Positions 47,608 to 58,080 are shown, numbered from the stretch's first letter. The stretch: DNA of 64,000 bases from Undaria pinnatifida (GCA_012845835.1 JABAKD010000001.1:1505501-1569500); one strand, 5' to 3'. Notes: generated by a model from the sequence alone, not told the origin. Program-made: numbers and translations.

Positions 47608-47928
47608 AGCGTCCGCCGTAAACCAACGGACACAAACGTTGACGACATGTACAAATGTCCTGCTGCGCGAGCTCCGATAGACAGCTACACTCCATACTGC
47701 TGGTACTACATGTTGCACACAAAAACGAAAACCATCCAGTCTTCGGCCAGTACCTTCCATCAATGCAATGCTCAGTATAACGATACGTTATGTTATACCT
47801 GGTACGCAGGATTCTTTGATGCAGCTGGAGGAGGCGAAAGAACTTACGAAGAAGGCCGAAAACGTCTGCTGCGGGACACCTTGTTTAGAAGAGCGTTTTG
47901 TCACCCGATGGCCCGACGGTTCAGTTAA
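47608..47928 (+). CDS. Candidate exon, cysteine- and tyrosine-rich peptide
   Basis: The frame opens after an in-frame TGA at 47,605, has an ATG at 47,647 and ends at TAA (47,926). The 93-residue ATG form has five cysteines and many aromatics (MYKCPAARAPIDSYTPYCWY, FHQCNAQYNDTLCYTWYAGF), then a charged helix-like stretch (ERTYEEGRKRLLRDTLFRRA) and a late Cys. The composition is that of an extracellular disulphide domain. No signal peptide is present, so an upstream exon would be needed. Family not recognised; no copy elsewhere in the window. Confidence 0.25.
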   Translation, partial: SVRRKPTDTNVDDMYKCPAARAPIDSYTPYCWYYMLHTKTKTIQSSASTFHQCNAQYNDTLCYTWYAGFFDAAGGGERTYEEGRKRLLRDTLFRRAFCHPMARRFS

Positions 47929-47929
47929 T

Positions 47930-48560
47930 GTACCGAAAAGCTGGTGAGATGTCGTCTTGGTTCCTAATTAAACCTTTCACAGACACCCCTGCCCCTGATT
48001 TTGAAAGGTGGACCCGCTTCCTGATGCAATCTGTCGTGCTGCAGTAAGAATTCATTAATCACATCGAAAACGAAGTATGTATGCTGGCGCGTATATTCAA
48101 ATCAGATCCAGATCGTCCACGTATGTTGTCGTCGGACGACTGCGCACCCTGAAAGCTCGCCTGTACACGCTCCCTGACAGCTTCGGTGCCCGATCAAAGG
48201 TTCATCGCGCATAGCTCGGGTGGTACAAGCCACGTATGCAAAATCAAGGGTTTTCCCTTTAGTTGCGAGTGCGCGCTCGGTCGGTATAGTCCGCAATGCA
48301 CCCTTGAGCGTGTGCGGCAGTAGGCAGGCGAAGAGGTACAACGATCACGTTTCTGATATAAGTTATCTTGATGATATCGATATGGAGACGCTCGTTCCTT
48401 TTCGTTTCGTCTGTTTCGTGCCGCCATGTTGTTGCGTGCAGCTTGCTGCCGAGATCGAGGTGTAAGATCGCCGGTGCTTACACTCCCGCACCAGACCCAG
48501 CTCCGTCGGTGAGTAGAAAATAACGGTGTCCCTCGGTTTTTGCGCTTGGTATTGGGCTAG
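47930..48560. other. No supported feature
   Basis: Only short frames without motifs are visible on both strands. Confidence 0.3.
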
Positions 48561-48836
48561 GCTACAATAGCAGAAGATTGCGGCGTATCAAAACCGTCAA
48601 GGTCTGTGCTATCCATATTTAAAATAGTGGGGCCAGTTGCCACCGTGTATGAGGAAACTCACAGTCCCTTCTTGGCCGGAAAAAGGGTCGACCCACGACA
48701 ACGTCGCTTGTGTACTAACATTCTCGTTGTGCTCCCGGTAATTTGCTTCATAGTCTTGATATCCCGACAGGGGGACAGCATAACGTCAGTTTGCAATCGA
48801 AATCAACACGTTGTGATAGAAAGACACGCAGCGTAA
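48561..48836 (+). CDS. Candidate exon with DPRQRRL motif and membrane segment
   Basis: The frame is open for about 92 codons between a TAG and a TAA, without an ATG. It encodes a polar N-terminal part (ATVYEETHSPFLAGKR), VDPRQRRL, about 18 hydrophobic residues (CTNILVVLPVICFIVLIS), then a short tail with one Cys. The layout (polar tail, D-P-x-x-R-R-L, membrane segment) is the same as in the minus-strand frame at 111-332. It lies about 110 bp upstream of the second copy of block ABC. The two could be paralogous exons of a small membrane protein family. No known family is recognised. Confidence 0.25.
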   Translation, partial: ATIAEDCGVSKPSRSVLSIFKIVGPVATVYEETHSPFLAGKRVDPRQRRLCTNILVVLPVICFIVLISRQGDSITSVCNRNQHVVIERHAA

Positions 48837-48943
48837 GGACCGAATGAAAGCTGCTGCACTTCAGATGATGCGTCACTGGTCGATATATTCAGGTGCCGGA
48901 TTCTCTGTTGATTTTCCCGGAAATGTTTTTCGAAGCAACCACC

Positions 48944-49350
48944 CTACCGTGAAACAGGCCTCTCACTTTTAAGCGTTGTGGCGTTGCCCTCCTGCACGTC
49001 CACGTTGTCGTTTGCCGAGCCGTTACAGTGTGGTGTTGTGGCAGACACTGCGAGCGCGAGCGCATTGCTCCGATTATAGTATAGTACGGCTATCATTGCG
49101 TTGGTTGCTCGCGATCTTTGTTGACAACACATTGCTGTACGTACATATACCCCTGGTATATATTCGTTTGCATTTATGTCTCCGTTTGTAACGCAACGTA
49201 TCATACGTACAGCCTGAGACAAGCGAGAATGCTGCTGCAAGCATCGAGGCTTTCGATGATCTCCCGGCACCGGTCAACACGGCAGAAGTCGACCCACAGG
49301 TAAGCCACCCCAAGGTAGAGGTGGTGCAGCAGATTCTAAGAAGTTTCTGA
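48944..49350 (+). repeat. Dispersed block ABC, copy 2 (with inverted C)
   Basis: C is at about 48,945-49,020, inverted relative to A and B. A is at 49,035-49,135 and B at 49,190-49,305. Piece B reads VQPETSENAAASIEAFDDLP, then APVNTAEVDPQ, followed by 'gtaag', a good 5' splice-site match at the position where copy 1 has 'gtgagg'. In piece C the minus strand reads NGSANDNVDVQEGNATTLK without the stops seen in copy 1. Confidence 0.6.
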
Positions 49351-49359
49351 GCTCCCAAC

Positions 49360-49985
49360 ATGGGAAGCTCAGTATCTCACTCGGAAAATGACTCCGACGG
49401 CCACCCAGACCAAGCGTCTGTGCTCTAGTCCTACAACAATGTACATCGCATATTCATCACACTAACCGTTAGTTCCTCACTTGAGTAGCTCAATCTCCCA
49501 GGAACCCCGTATGGCCCGAAAGGGGCAACCACTACTTTGGGATGGCTCAGTTCCTGGAATATGCTTTTTTTGTGCATGATTGTGACTATTATTGCGTATG
49601 GTTTTGACGTTGAAGTATCATTTCAACCCATCGGCATGTAGCACACCTAGTACATCTGTGCCGATTCGTCGTCCTGGAGTGAGACGGGCCCTCTGCCACA
49701 CCACTACGATACAGAGAGGACTATTGCATTCAAAGTAGTAAGGAGGTTTGACCATGCAATGTCCAACGTACAGAATACGAAACAAGAAGCACATAGGTGC
49801 ACACGCAAGGAAAATCAGACAACACTAGATTGTCAGCAAAACAGACAAGACTGAGTTCCAGAAAAATACTAGAGTGTATATATTTCGAAGCTCATGGATG
49901 GATGCTAACGGTCGCGGTGTGATTCCAGGAGTTTCAATATGAAACCACGAAAAAGAAAGCGCTTAAGGAGATTACGATGCGATTA
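49360..49985. other. No supported feature
   Basis: No frames above about 60 codons, no repeats and no RNA-like structures are seen in this AT-richer stretch. Confidence 0.4.
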
Positions 49986-49987
49986 CT

Positions 49988-51270
49988 ATGATGAAGGCTA
50001 TGCTTTTGGGTGAAATAGGACGCGCGGTCAAAGGTCAAGGAAGTTCGAGCTTCGTGTCGATTTACCAAGCACGGTGCTCTATCACCATTACCACAAGCCA
50101 ATCACAGCAAGGTGTGGTCGTGTGCGCAAATGCCTCTCCAATTAATATTACCGAATGTTCAGGTTATGATTGTGGTGGGATCAAAGAATACCTGAGGGAT
50201 GACCGACACCCGTGAGCCCTTAATCGAGATCACCTCAGACCGTCCGGCATCTGTTTGTGACGCCGGACGTATCGACTAAGCCAAGCCACGTTCCAATCTT
50301 GATCAGGCGTTTTGTGGACAAAACTGGCGTTCTCAACCGGTCCAAACAAGCGATTCATTTTGCCGTGTACCTGTTTTATTGTTACATCAGTGACGTGGTG
50401 AGCGTGGTTTGGCTGAGCTGCCGTCGAGTTGCTGAAACAGCGGAACAATTCATAGCCAATAAACGCCCGCGCACCGACAATGGCGACGGTCGTATGCTGA
50501 AATGGTTTGGATGCTTGAGCTACGTAATATGTATGTCGCAACTTACCTGGAAAAAGAGGTAGCAATCAGACGCCCTGGACCGACCTTACAACACTCCGGT
50601 CGTATACTCATACGTCTTGCAAGTTTAAAGTACCGAACGAAAAGGCTGCGACCGGTATGGAAGACATCTTTATCTTGAGAACTACCGAGCTGCGCGACTA
50701 TTTCATGGAGCTCGTCTACGACTCTCAGGCAATTGTACAGGCCACGTTTCCACTCTTGATCAGCCGTTTCGTGGACAACGATGGACTTGAACAGTCCGAA
50801 TCGGCGACTCATTTTGTAATTTTGTTGTTTCAATATTTAGGCGTTGCCATGATTGACATTACTTGGCCGGGATACCATCCACGTGTTAAAACAGCGAAAA
50901 CTTCGATAGCGATCCGACTTCCGCTCGATGATAATAGCGAATTTCGGTGGTGAACTGAACGCTTTGCACATTTGAACTACCTAACGTGCAGGTCGCTGTA
51001 AAGATGGAAGACGAGGATACCTGCTAGACGACCGACACGCTTGAGTCTTGCATAGAGCTCATCTCCGATGGTCCGGCATCTGCTTTTGAAGCCGATGTTA
51101 TCGAAAAGGTCAGGAAACGTGTCCTTCAAGAGCGGAGGAATGGAAACGTTACTTGACCTTGTTGATAATGTCCACTTCAGAGGCAGATGCCGGAACGTCG
51201 GAGAAGAACTCTATGAAAGCCTCAACAATATCAGTATCTCTCCCACTATATTTGTTCTCCGGATTTAGGG
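49988..51270 (+). repeat. Diverged family-1 copies, right outlier
   Basis: Three partial units occur. 50,257-50,562 has SVVWLSCRRVAETAEQFIAN, aligned to the WQGCHRVVE segment. 50,640-50,953 has FMELVYDSQA and AMIDITWPGYHPRVKTAKTS. 50,950-51,120 has IELISDGPASAFEADVI. The last faces an inverted copy. These copies keep recognisable family-1 order in spite of heavy substitution. Confidence 0.55.
51050..51237. repeat. Inverted repeat in a family-1 outlier
   Basis: The plus-strand segment 51,050-51,120 (IELISDGPASAFEADVIEKV) faces a reverse-complement copy at 51,150-51,237 (FIEFFSDVPASASEVDIIN on the minus strand). As at 14.3, 15.4 and 44.15 kb, the inverted part is the GPASA-VDLIDK segment. Confidence 0.6.
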
Positions 51271-51404
51271 GTATTCAAAGAGAGCAATGACAGGGGTTGG
51301 TATCCATTCTACAGGTCGTACTGGATCAAATCCATGGAAACATCTCTGTGCCTTGGATTGTTGCAGTTCCGGTGCTCCCGAGGCTCTGTTCAGGCATTGT
51401 GTGA

Positions 51405-51880
51405 GTCATTATTATAGGTATCAAACCAAGCGCTGATATCCGGCAAGAGACCCATGGGCGCACGTGACGTTTTAAGCTCGCTGCTGTGTTGAAACGTTTA
51501 CGGTCTCTGTGTGCATCGTTCGCGGAACGGTTTGCAACTTGCACGCACGAAATTGATTGGCCACGATGACTAAAAATCCGCCTTTGGCGAAGATGGTTGC
51601 GTTCATACATACACGCTGCATCCAAGCCGACAATGTCCGACACCAGCAGATGCCCGTCAAGGCGTCAGCTCTCTGGCACGTCTTACACTTCGGTTTTTGG
51701 CCATTCATTGTATGCTTACCTTCTACCAGGTATCGGCTAAAATAAAAAACCTAAAATCATATCTGTGTTTGAGAACTCTGCCATCTTCTTCTCTACGACG
51801 TTCACCTGCGAGGTAGAACCTGTCGGCAAGACTCATGCACTCTGGTGTGATCTGGTTATTATTATGGTAACCTGTGTGGT
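51405..51880. repeat. Dispersed block D, copy 2
   Basis: Colinear with 3.09-3.56 kb, from 'caaaccaagcg' to 'gtgatctggt'. In both places it sits between block ABC and the EF macro-unit. An AAA/T-rich spacer follows, then the interspersed element. Confidence 0.45.
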
Positions 51881-51882
51881 AT

Positions 51883-52545
51883 TTTATTGTTAAAGCTTTT
51901 GAACTGCGTTGTCGTGATCGTTTTCAGGGTCGTGGGCGAGATATTTCTCCCCCTTTTCCAGATACACCCACAGCAACCTCCTGTAACTGTAATCTCCTAC
52001 GTATCTCGTATCTCGCCCACACATATACCGCCCCTCTCTTTCCCAAAAATGATACCAGCCGGGTTCCTAACTATCGCCACCTACAGTCGTCTCGCGTGAC
52101 CAAGCCTCCGAATGGTACCAAACCATTCGACTCCTCCAATGCAACTCAAAAATAATAGCAGTATGAAACAGTAACATATATATATATGAATGTGCGGAAT
52201 CCCGGGCTACCCATACCCCACCCCCCCTCCCGAAAGAAAATATGGGCAGGCGGGTGGGGAATGATTTTTTCTAATGCCTGGCTTGACTGGTCAATCCAGG
52301 GACTACCTCAGGTCTGCCCACGTTATCAGCAAGAGCCCCAACTCGCTTGCGCTTGCCCTTGCTAGTCCGCTCGCGACGAGCTGCACCCGGGATGGGTCCT
52401 GGGTGTCTCGCTTATATTGTTCTACAATCCCCTGCGACCCCGATTCCCGACACAGACAAGCCATTGTTTCTAACAAACACTATGAGCATCACTTTGTCTG
52501 TTGCTTCGTTTCTAGCGTATTACAGCAAAAGCTGCCCTTCACTGT
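51883..52545 (+). mobile_element. Interspersed element, copy 1 (about 0.65 kb)
   Basis: It runs from 'ttttattgttaaagctttt' to about 'gctgcccttcactgtt'. The full length matches 55,224-54,590 on the opposite strand, which shows a discrete element of about 650 bp. On the minus strand of each copy a T/A-rich box precedes 'cccaggac'. In copy 3 it is 'atatataag', like a TATA box, so a solo LTR or a promoter-bearing MITE are both possible. No transposase or reverse transcriptase is present. Confidence 0.5.
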
Positions 52546-52985
52546 TTATCTTTCGAATTGCGTTGCCGTTATCGTTTTAAGGGTCGTATGTGGGAGAGAT
52601 TTATCCTCTTTGGCCAGATATACCCATCGCAGCCTCCCACGAGCCTCGAGGTTGATCGTGTAAGCATGCAGACTACACTACTTGGTTTGGCAAAATAAAA
52701 TTCCTCAATCGTTGGCTCTGGCCAATCCAGGGGCTGCCTCATGTCTGTCTACCTTATCAGCAAGAGCCCCAACTCGTTTGCTCTCGGCGTGCCCTTGCTA
52801 ACTTCCGCGCGACGAGCTGCGCCCGAGACTGGTCCTGGGCGACTCGTTACTATTTTGCTACAATCCCCTTCATCTCCGATTCCCGACACAGACATGCTTC
52901 ATCCTCTCTATCAAACAATGAACACCGTTTTGTCTGTTGCTTTGTTTTTCGCGTTCTGCAGACAAGCTACCCTTTTTTGTTAACG
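52535..52985 (+). mobile_element. Interspersed element, copy 2, internally deleted
   Basis: It starts directly at the end of copy 1. Its 5' part (about 52,548-52,650) corresponds to the 5' quarter of the element, and its 3' part (about 52,715-52,985, 'caagagccccaactcg' to 'acccttttttgtt') to the 3' half. The middle is missing. Tandem placement suggests duplication or nested insertion. Confidence 0.5.
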
Positions 52986-53219
52986 TATCTTGCGGGCGTA
53001 GGCGCTCGTACTCGTATACTTCGTATGTAAATGCTCGTGCTAATGTGCGAATAAACAGATCTGAAGGCGAGTATCAAATGTCGCGAGGTCTTTCAGACGA
53101 GTGTCATATAGATACCTTGCACCATGGCATCCAAGGAAGCACATCACAGCTAACTTGAACTTTCTTTTGTAACGATTTTCCCGGAATCCAGACGATACTT
53201 TGAGCCTCGATTGGAGATG

Positions 53220-54600
53220 ATTTTAGAATGTGCCAATTGTAAGCAATACTCGTGGCACACGTGTACTAGTGGACTCGTATCTCTTACCGTGTATCTCGCA
53301 CGATCAAATCTGTTTTTCAGCGGCACACCTGCTTGCCGAACCGCCACCTACGAAAACAAAAATCAAGCCGAACCGCAACTTACAGCTTTACCTGCTAGAC
53401 AGCCAATCCACAACACACATTGCACGAAGTTTCACAGCACCTAGGTTACGCTGTTGACTGTTCTCCTGAATATATTCACCAGTTGACCCTGGATAAATTC
53501 CGACGGAGGCAGTACGCTATGCTTGTATCGGGATCAAGTTGGTTGTGTCTCACTTGCAATCGGCTGGGCAAAAAATGTCACCCAGTTATTACGTCGGCGG
53601 CCAATGTTATCTTCTTTCACGGCAAGACACTGAGTTTACCTTGAACTAAAACCTACGCCAGCCTTGCTGCAGTACTTCTGCTCTTCGTTAGGCATTTTGT
53701 GCTTGACATTGGTAAGAACTGGCCAAAATCCGAGCAATATTTGTTCACATTGATTTTTGATCTGTTGGGCGATACCTGCGCGCCGATCATGGCGGGTTAT
53801 GGTAGCGTGTCGTATCAACGGTCATACGATTTTCATTTCGACTGCCATACGATTTTCAATTTGGTTGTACCGTATATATATGTGGAAGATGCCATTATAT
53901 TCCGCCTGGCGTTCCCCTGTTAAACCACCCACTTTCCTGCACTGGTCACCGATGGTGGCAAACAGACCAGGCAACGTTGCTGCTCTATATTGGGCGCGCT
54001 GCGCCCTAGGTCCGCACATAGCGGCACGAATCAGTGCTGAATGATGCCACCTGTTGGTTTGAGCTGCTAGTGTCTCACGTGACGAGCATCATTTGGGTGT
54101 GCTGCAGCTGTGCTGTTGAAGACGCGAATTAAACCATGTTGATCTGATGATATCGAGCTCTAGTCTTGTACCGTACAGATGTTAAACATTTTGAGTATGT
54201 GGTCTACCGTATTGTGAAAGGCTCACTTGCGTTCCTGCAGCGAATTTGATCATAAACTGCAGCAGGTAGGCGGTCATTGCCGCCGTCGATCAACACAAGG
54301 CCAAGAACGTATGTGATACCGCAGGTGTTGTCGGCTTTACTACTCCCACAACCTGCGCATTCAGTATCCGAAATGTGCAAAACCGCTGAGCGTCGGTGAC
54401 GTGAGCCAGCAGAATTTGTCATGATTATTACCCTGCTGGTGTCATCCCCACATGCCTGCATGCGTTGTATCTATAACGCGCTGGCAACCAAATGGAGTGA
54501 AAATAACACATTCGCGCACAGCGGCTCAAACCATAACGTGCGCAAATGAAACGCCGATTCCGGCCTTGGGTCCGAACTTTGCAGACAAAAGGGTAGATTT
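53220..54600 (+). repeat. EF macro-unit, copy 3, with upstream shared island
   Basis: The island at 53,222-53,283 matches 3.85 kb. E (about 53,400-53,590) and F (about 53,640-54,560) match both left copies. Anchors in F are 'tgtggaagatgcc', 'ctgcactggtcaccga', 'tgcgccctaggt', the conserved LVLIDGG segment on the minus strand near 54,290 (LALVIDGG in copy 1) and 'cgccgattccgg' near 54,552. No intact gene. Confidence 0.5.
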
Positions 54601-54608
54601 GTCTGCAA
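54579..54608. repeat. Perfect 11-bp inverted repeat
   Basis: TTGCAGACAAA (54,579-54,589) and TTTGTCTGCAA (54,598-54,608) flank 8 bp. The hairpin lies exactly at the junction between EF copy 3 and the end of interspersed-element copy 3, so it may be a terminal structure of the element. Confidence 0.7.
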
Positions 54609-55224
54609 AATGCAAGAAAACGAAGCAATAGACAAAACGATGTCTACTCTGTTTGATAGAGAGAATGAAGCATGTCTGTGTCGAGAATTAGAGACGCAGG
54701 GGATGATATATATAAGAGCCCCCCAGGACCAGTCTCGGGTGCAGCTTGTCGCTCGCAGGCTGGCAAGAGCACGCCGAGCGCAAGCAAGTTTGGGCTCTTG
54801 CTAGTATCTGACGTAGGCAGACATGAGGTAGTCCCTGGATCGACCAGCCAAGCCAGGCAAATATGCATTTTTCCCATCCTCCTGTCCCATTTTTTTCTTT
54901 CGAATAGGGGAAGAGGGGGCACGGGTAGCTGGGATTCCGTACACTTTTGGACGTAATTGTTTGATATTATGTTTGAGCTAAATCGGAGGAGTTGGATTGT
55001 ACGATACAATTCGGAGGCTTGGTCATGCGGGACGACTGTAGGCGGAAATAGTTTGGGACCCGGATGGTATTATTTTGGGGAGAGAGAGACGTTATGCGTG
55101 GGCGAGATACATAGGAGATTGTAGGAGGCTGTTATAGGTGTACCTGGCCTGAATGGAAGAATATCTTTCTCCCACGACCTTGAAAGCGATCACGAAACGC
55201 AGTTCAAAAGATACACAATAAAAC
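54590..55224 (-). mobile_element. Interspersed element, copy 3
   Basis: It is homologous in reverse orientation to 51,883-52,545. The plus strand here reads 'gatgatatatataagagccc' followed by 'caggaccagtctcggg', so this strand has a TATA-like box about 120 bp from its end. This could be a retroelement LTR promoter. A 121-codon frame on the minus strand crosses the copy but is broken in the other two. Confidence 0.5.
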
Positions 55225-55429
55225 GTTGATCAAGAACTAGTGATGTGTAACCTGTTGGCTGATGTCCGTGACCACTTCTTGTCGAATCACAACCATTATT
55301 TCTCTTGTCTGAACTGTGGCGCGTCATATTGAAGCTGGAATACAGTTCAAGACTCGCAAAACCCACCAGTACACCCCGTCGACTTGTCTTTTGAACGCAA
55401 ATATCAAGACTTGGGCCCGCGTCATGCAC

Positions 55430-55720
55430 AGAAAGCCGTCCTCTGATCATGGCAGGAACGTCTTCTATACACCTCCCAGCCACCGAGGGGGGCTCAGAAA
55501 TTGATTGTGTGTTGATGATTCGGTTCAAATTGGGACACGACCTATTCCGAGCAATGTGTAAGACGTCTGTCGAGATGATCGCCAGACATAACCTAGACAG
55601 ATGCCGTAAACAACGCTAGCAACAGTTCCTGTCCCAATTTGAAAATCATTCTCATCACCCGCCAACTGTGTGAGCCCCCCTCAGTGGCTGCAAGGGGCTG
55701 TAGAAATGTTGACCCTACGC
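55430..55720. repeat. Family-2 outlier in inverted pair
   Basis: The segment 55,460-55,560 ('ccaccgaggggggctcag' to 'ttcaaattgggacacgac') faces a reverse-complement copy at 55,618-55,715. In the family-2 frame the plus arm reads PPSHRGGLRN, MIRFKLGHDL, KTSVEM. It is the most diverged and left-most member of family 2. Confidence 0.55.
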
Positions 55721-55739
55721 TCAGAAAACCGCTTGTCTG

Positions 55740-57695
55740 TACTGCAATACACAGTGTGGCTTGAGAAACATGCCAAACACGGCCAATGCTCGATATAGCG
55801 AATGTGTAAAATTTAATGATCATCACTCCGAGCATTCGTTTGAACAAATAGGCGCACATGAACGATGACTCCTTTCATCGCCAATGCAATCGACAACCCG
55901 ATCCTTGTAGTATGAATTCCGCCATCTCACTAACTTGGCTAAATCAAGCCCGAACTTCAGTTAACCGCGGCATTGACAGCTCGAAGCACATCTTTACAGA
56001 CTCCTCCAGCTCCTGACGAAACGACAGATATTGGTGGCGAGTTTGGGCTTCGGTTCAGGCTGGAGCAAGAATTGCCAAAAATATGATCTGCGACGCCCGT
56101 CGACGCGATGTTTGCGATACGTGTTGAGGCTTCTGATCGATGTCAAGGGCGACGTGTGCTTGACATAACGAGGGAGTAAGGTTCAACGGGGATTATTCCG
56201 AGCGGTTCGTTTGACGAATGGACGCACATGAACGATGCCTCCTTTTGACGACAACACAACCGACAACCCTATCATGTTGGTGGTGTGGATTCCGCCATCG
56301 TACTCGTTCCGCCAGATCCAGCCTGGGGAACCGGCGACCGCACGGTTGAGTCTCGTGAGGACGTCTTCGTATCCTCCGCCAGCTGATGAGGAAACCATAG
56401 AAAATGGTGGCGAGTTCGAGCTTCTTCTCAAGCAGGAGCAAGAATGGCTGAAAGCGTTCTCTGCGACTTCTGTCGACGTGATGTTTGCGACACGTATTGA
56501 TGCTTCTGACGCATTCGAAGGGCGATGTGTGTGTAACGTAACGAGGGTGCAATGTTGAACGGTGATCATTCCGAGCCGTCATTTGAACGAATGGGCACCA
56601 ATGAACGATGCCTCCCTTTGACGCCAACCCAATGGTCGACAAGATCCTTGTTGTATGGATTCCGCCATCATACTCGTTTAGCTTGAGGTACCGACAAGGG
56701 CGGAGTCGAAATTCCGGAGCACGTATTTGCAGCCACCTCCAGCTGATGGCGAAACTGCAGACATTGGGGACGAGTTCGGCTTCTGTTGAGACTCGAAACG
56801 AACCGATAAACACCTTCTCGCCGATGTCTGTCGAGATTATTTTCGCTATATGTCCTGACGCTCCCGACGCATGCCAAGGAAATATATTGCTGGACACAAC
56901 GAGTGTGCAAGCATCAATCGCGATTACTCCGGGCACGCGTTTGATCGAATAGGCGTACATGAACGATGCCTGCCTTTGACGTCAACCGAATAGTCGACCG
57001 ATCCTTGTTGTATTGAATCCACCATCTTTCTGTTTCCTTTTGCCAGGCTACGGTGAACGTACCGACAAGCACGGGGTTGAGGCGTCGGAGCACCTATTCG
57101 CACCCTCTTCCAGCTCATGAAAAACGTGAAGACATTGGGGGCGAGTTTGGGATTCGGTTCCGTCTCGAAAACGAACTGGTAAAATCCTTCTCGACGATGC
57201 CTGCCGAGGTGATGTTTGGGCTACGTGTTGAGGCTTGTAACATATGCCTAGCGCGATGTGTGCTTTGACATAACGGGTTGCACGTTTCAACGGCGATATT
57301 CCCGAGCAGCCATTGGAACAAATAGTCACCATTATACGATGCTTCCCTTTGATTCTTACGGACTCGACCACCAGATCCGTGTGATGTGGATTCCGCCATT
57401 GTATTGTTTCATTTCGCCAGGCCATGCCGACGAGCGCGAAGTTGAGTGTCGGGAGCACGTATTCGCAGCCACCTCCAGGTGATGTAAAATCCGAATATAT
57501 TAGTAGCGAGTTCGGCGTTCCGGTCAGACTCGAGCTAGACCTGACTATAACCTTCTCGGCGACGTCTGTCGAGGTGAGGTTTTTTGTCATTATCGTCGAA
57601 GCTTGTGACGAGTGCCAAGGGAGGTTTGTGCTTGACAGAACGAGTGTTAAAGGTTGAACGTCGATATTTCCGAACAGTCGTTTGTGCGAACAGGC
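55740..57695 (+). repeat. Family-2 direct repeats, period about 370 bp
   Basis: Unit starts ('gaacgatg.ctcc.ttga') are at about 55,859; 56,227; 56,600; 56,959 and 57,332. The sense frame of a unit is about 107-115 codons and starts at a genuine ATG in the second unit (56,235-56,558: MPPFDDN, VVWIPPSYSFRQ, YPPPADEE, GGEFELLL, FSATSVDVMF, then a stop). The frame is not kept between units because spacing is not always a multiple of three. Large antisense frames (56,193-56,960 and 57,048-57,845) exist as well. I cannot decide which strand, if any, was coding. Confidence 0.75.
56235..56558 (+). CDS. Family-2 unit with an intact ATG frame (107 codons)
   Basis: This is the only family-2 unit whose sense frame is open from an ATG to a stop over the full unit. 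Conserved segments shared with other units are WIPPSYSF, SSYPPPADE (YSQPPPADG elsewhere), GGEF, FSATSVDVMF and a terminal RCV region (EACDECQGRFVLD elsewhere, with two cysteines that are lost here). The hydrophobic/charged pattern could be a small beta-rich domain. It may be a chance survivor among decayed repeats. Confidence 0.2.
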   Translation: MPPFDDNTTDNPIMLVVWIPPSYSFRQIQPGEPATARLSLVRTSSYPPPADEETIENGGEFELLLKQEQEWLKAFSATSVDVMFATRIDASDAFEGRCVCNVTRVQC

Positions 57696-58080
57696 TAAAT
57701 TTTTTTCTTGGAGTAGGATGTAAGCCTGTTCGCTTAAACGACTGTTCGGAAATATCGACATTGAACGTTGCACACTTATTCTGTCGAGCGCAAATCTCCC
57801 TTGGCACTCGGCACAAGCATCAAAAATTATCACATGAAAACTCACCTCGACAGACGTCGCTGCGAAGGTTTCAATCAGCTCTTTTTTGAGTGTGAACCGA
57901 ATGCCGAACTCGCCACTTATGTCTGCGGACTGTCCATCTGCTGGAGGTGGCTACGAATACGTGTTCCATACACTCAGCTTCGCCCTCGTCGGTATCCCCC
58001 GCTTGACCTGGCCAAATGAAGCAGTACGAAGGCGGAACCCACACCACAAGGATCTGGTTGACGAGTTTGTCGGAGTCAAA
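57345..58080. repeat. Family-2 inverted repeat, centre near 57,709
   Basis: The arms of about 350 bp (57,345-57,695 and 57,723-58,080) face each other around 'ttcttggagtaggatg'. Near the centre the arms read 'gaacagtcgtttgtgcgaac' against its reverse complement with few differences. This is where the family-2 units switch from the plus to the minus strand. Confidence 0.75.

Noticed and set aside
56193-57845. Antisense frames of 255 and 265 codons in family 2 as real genes
   Set aside because: They run across unit borders of a repeat and through different unit copies, do not start at credible ATGs, and compete with a sense frame that is at least as conserved.
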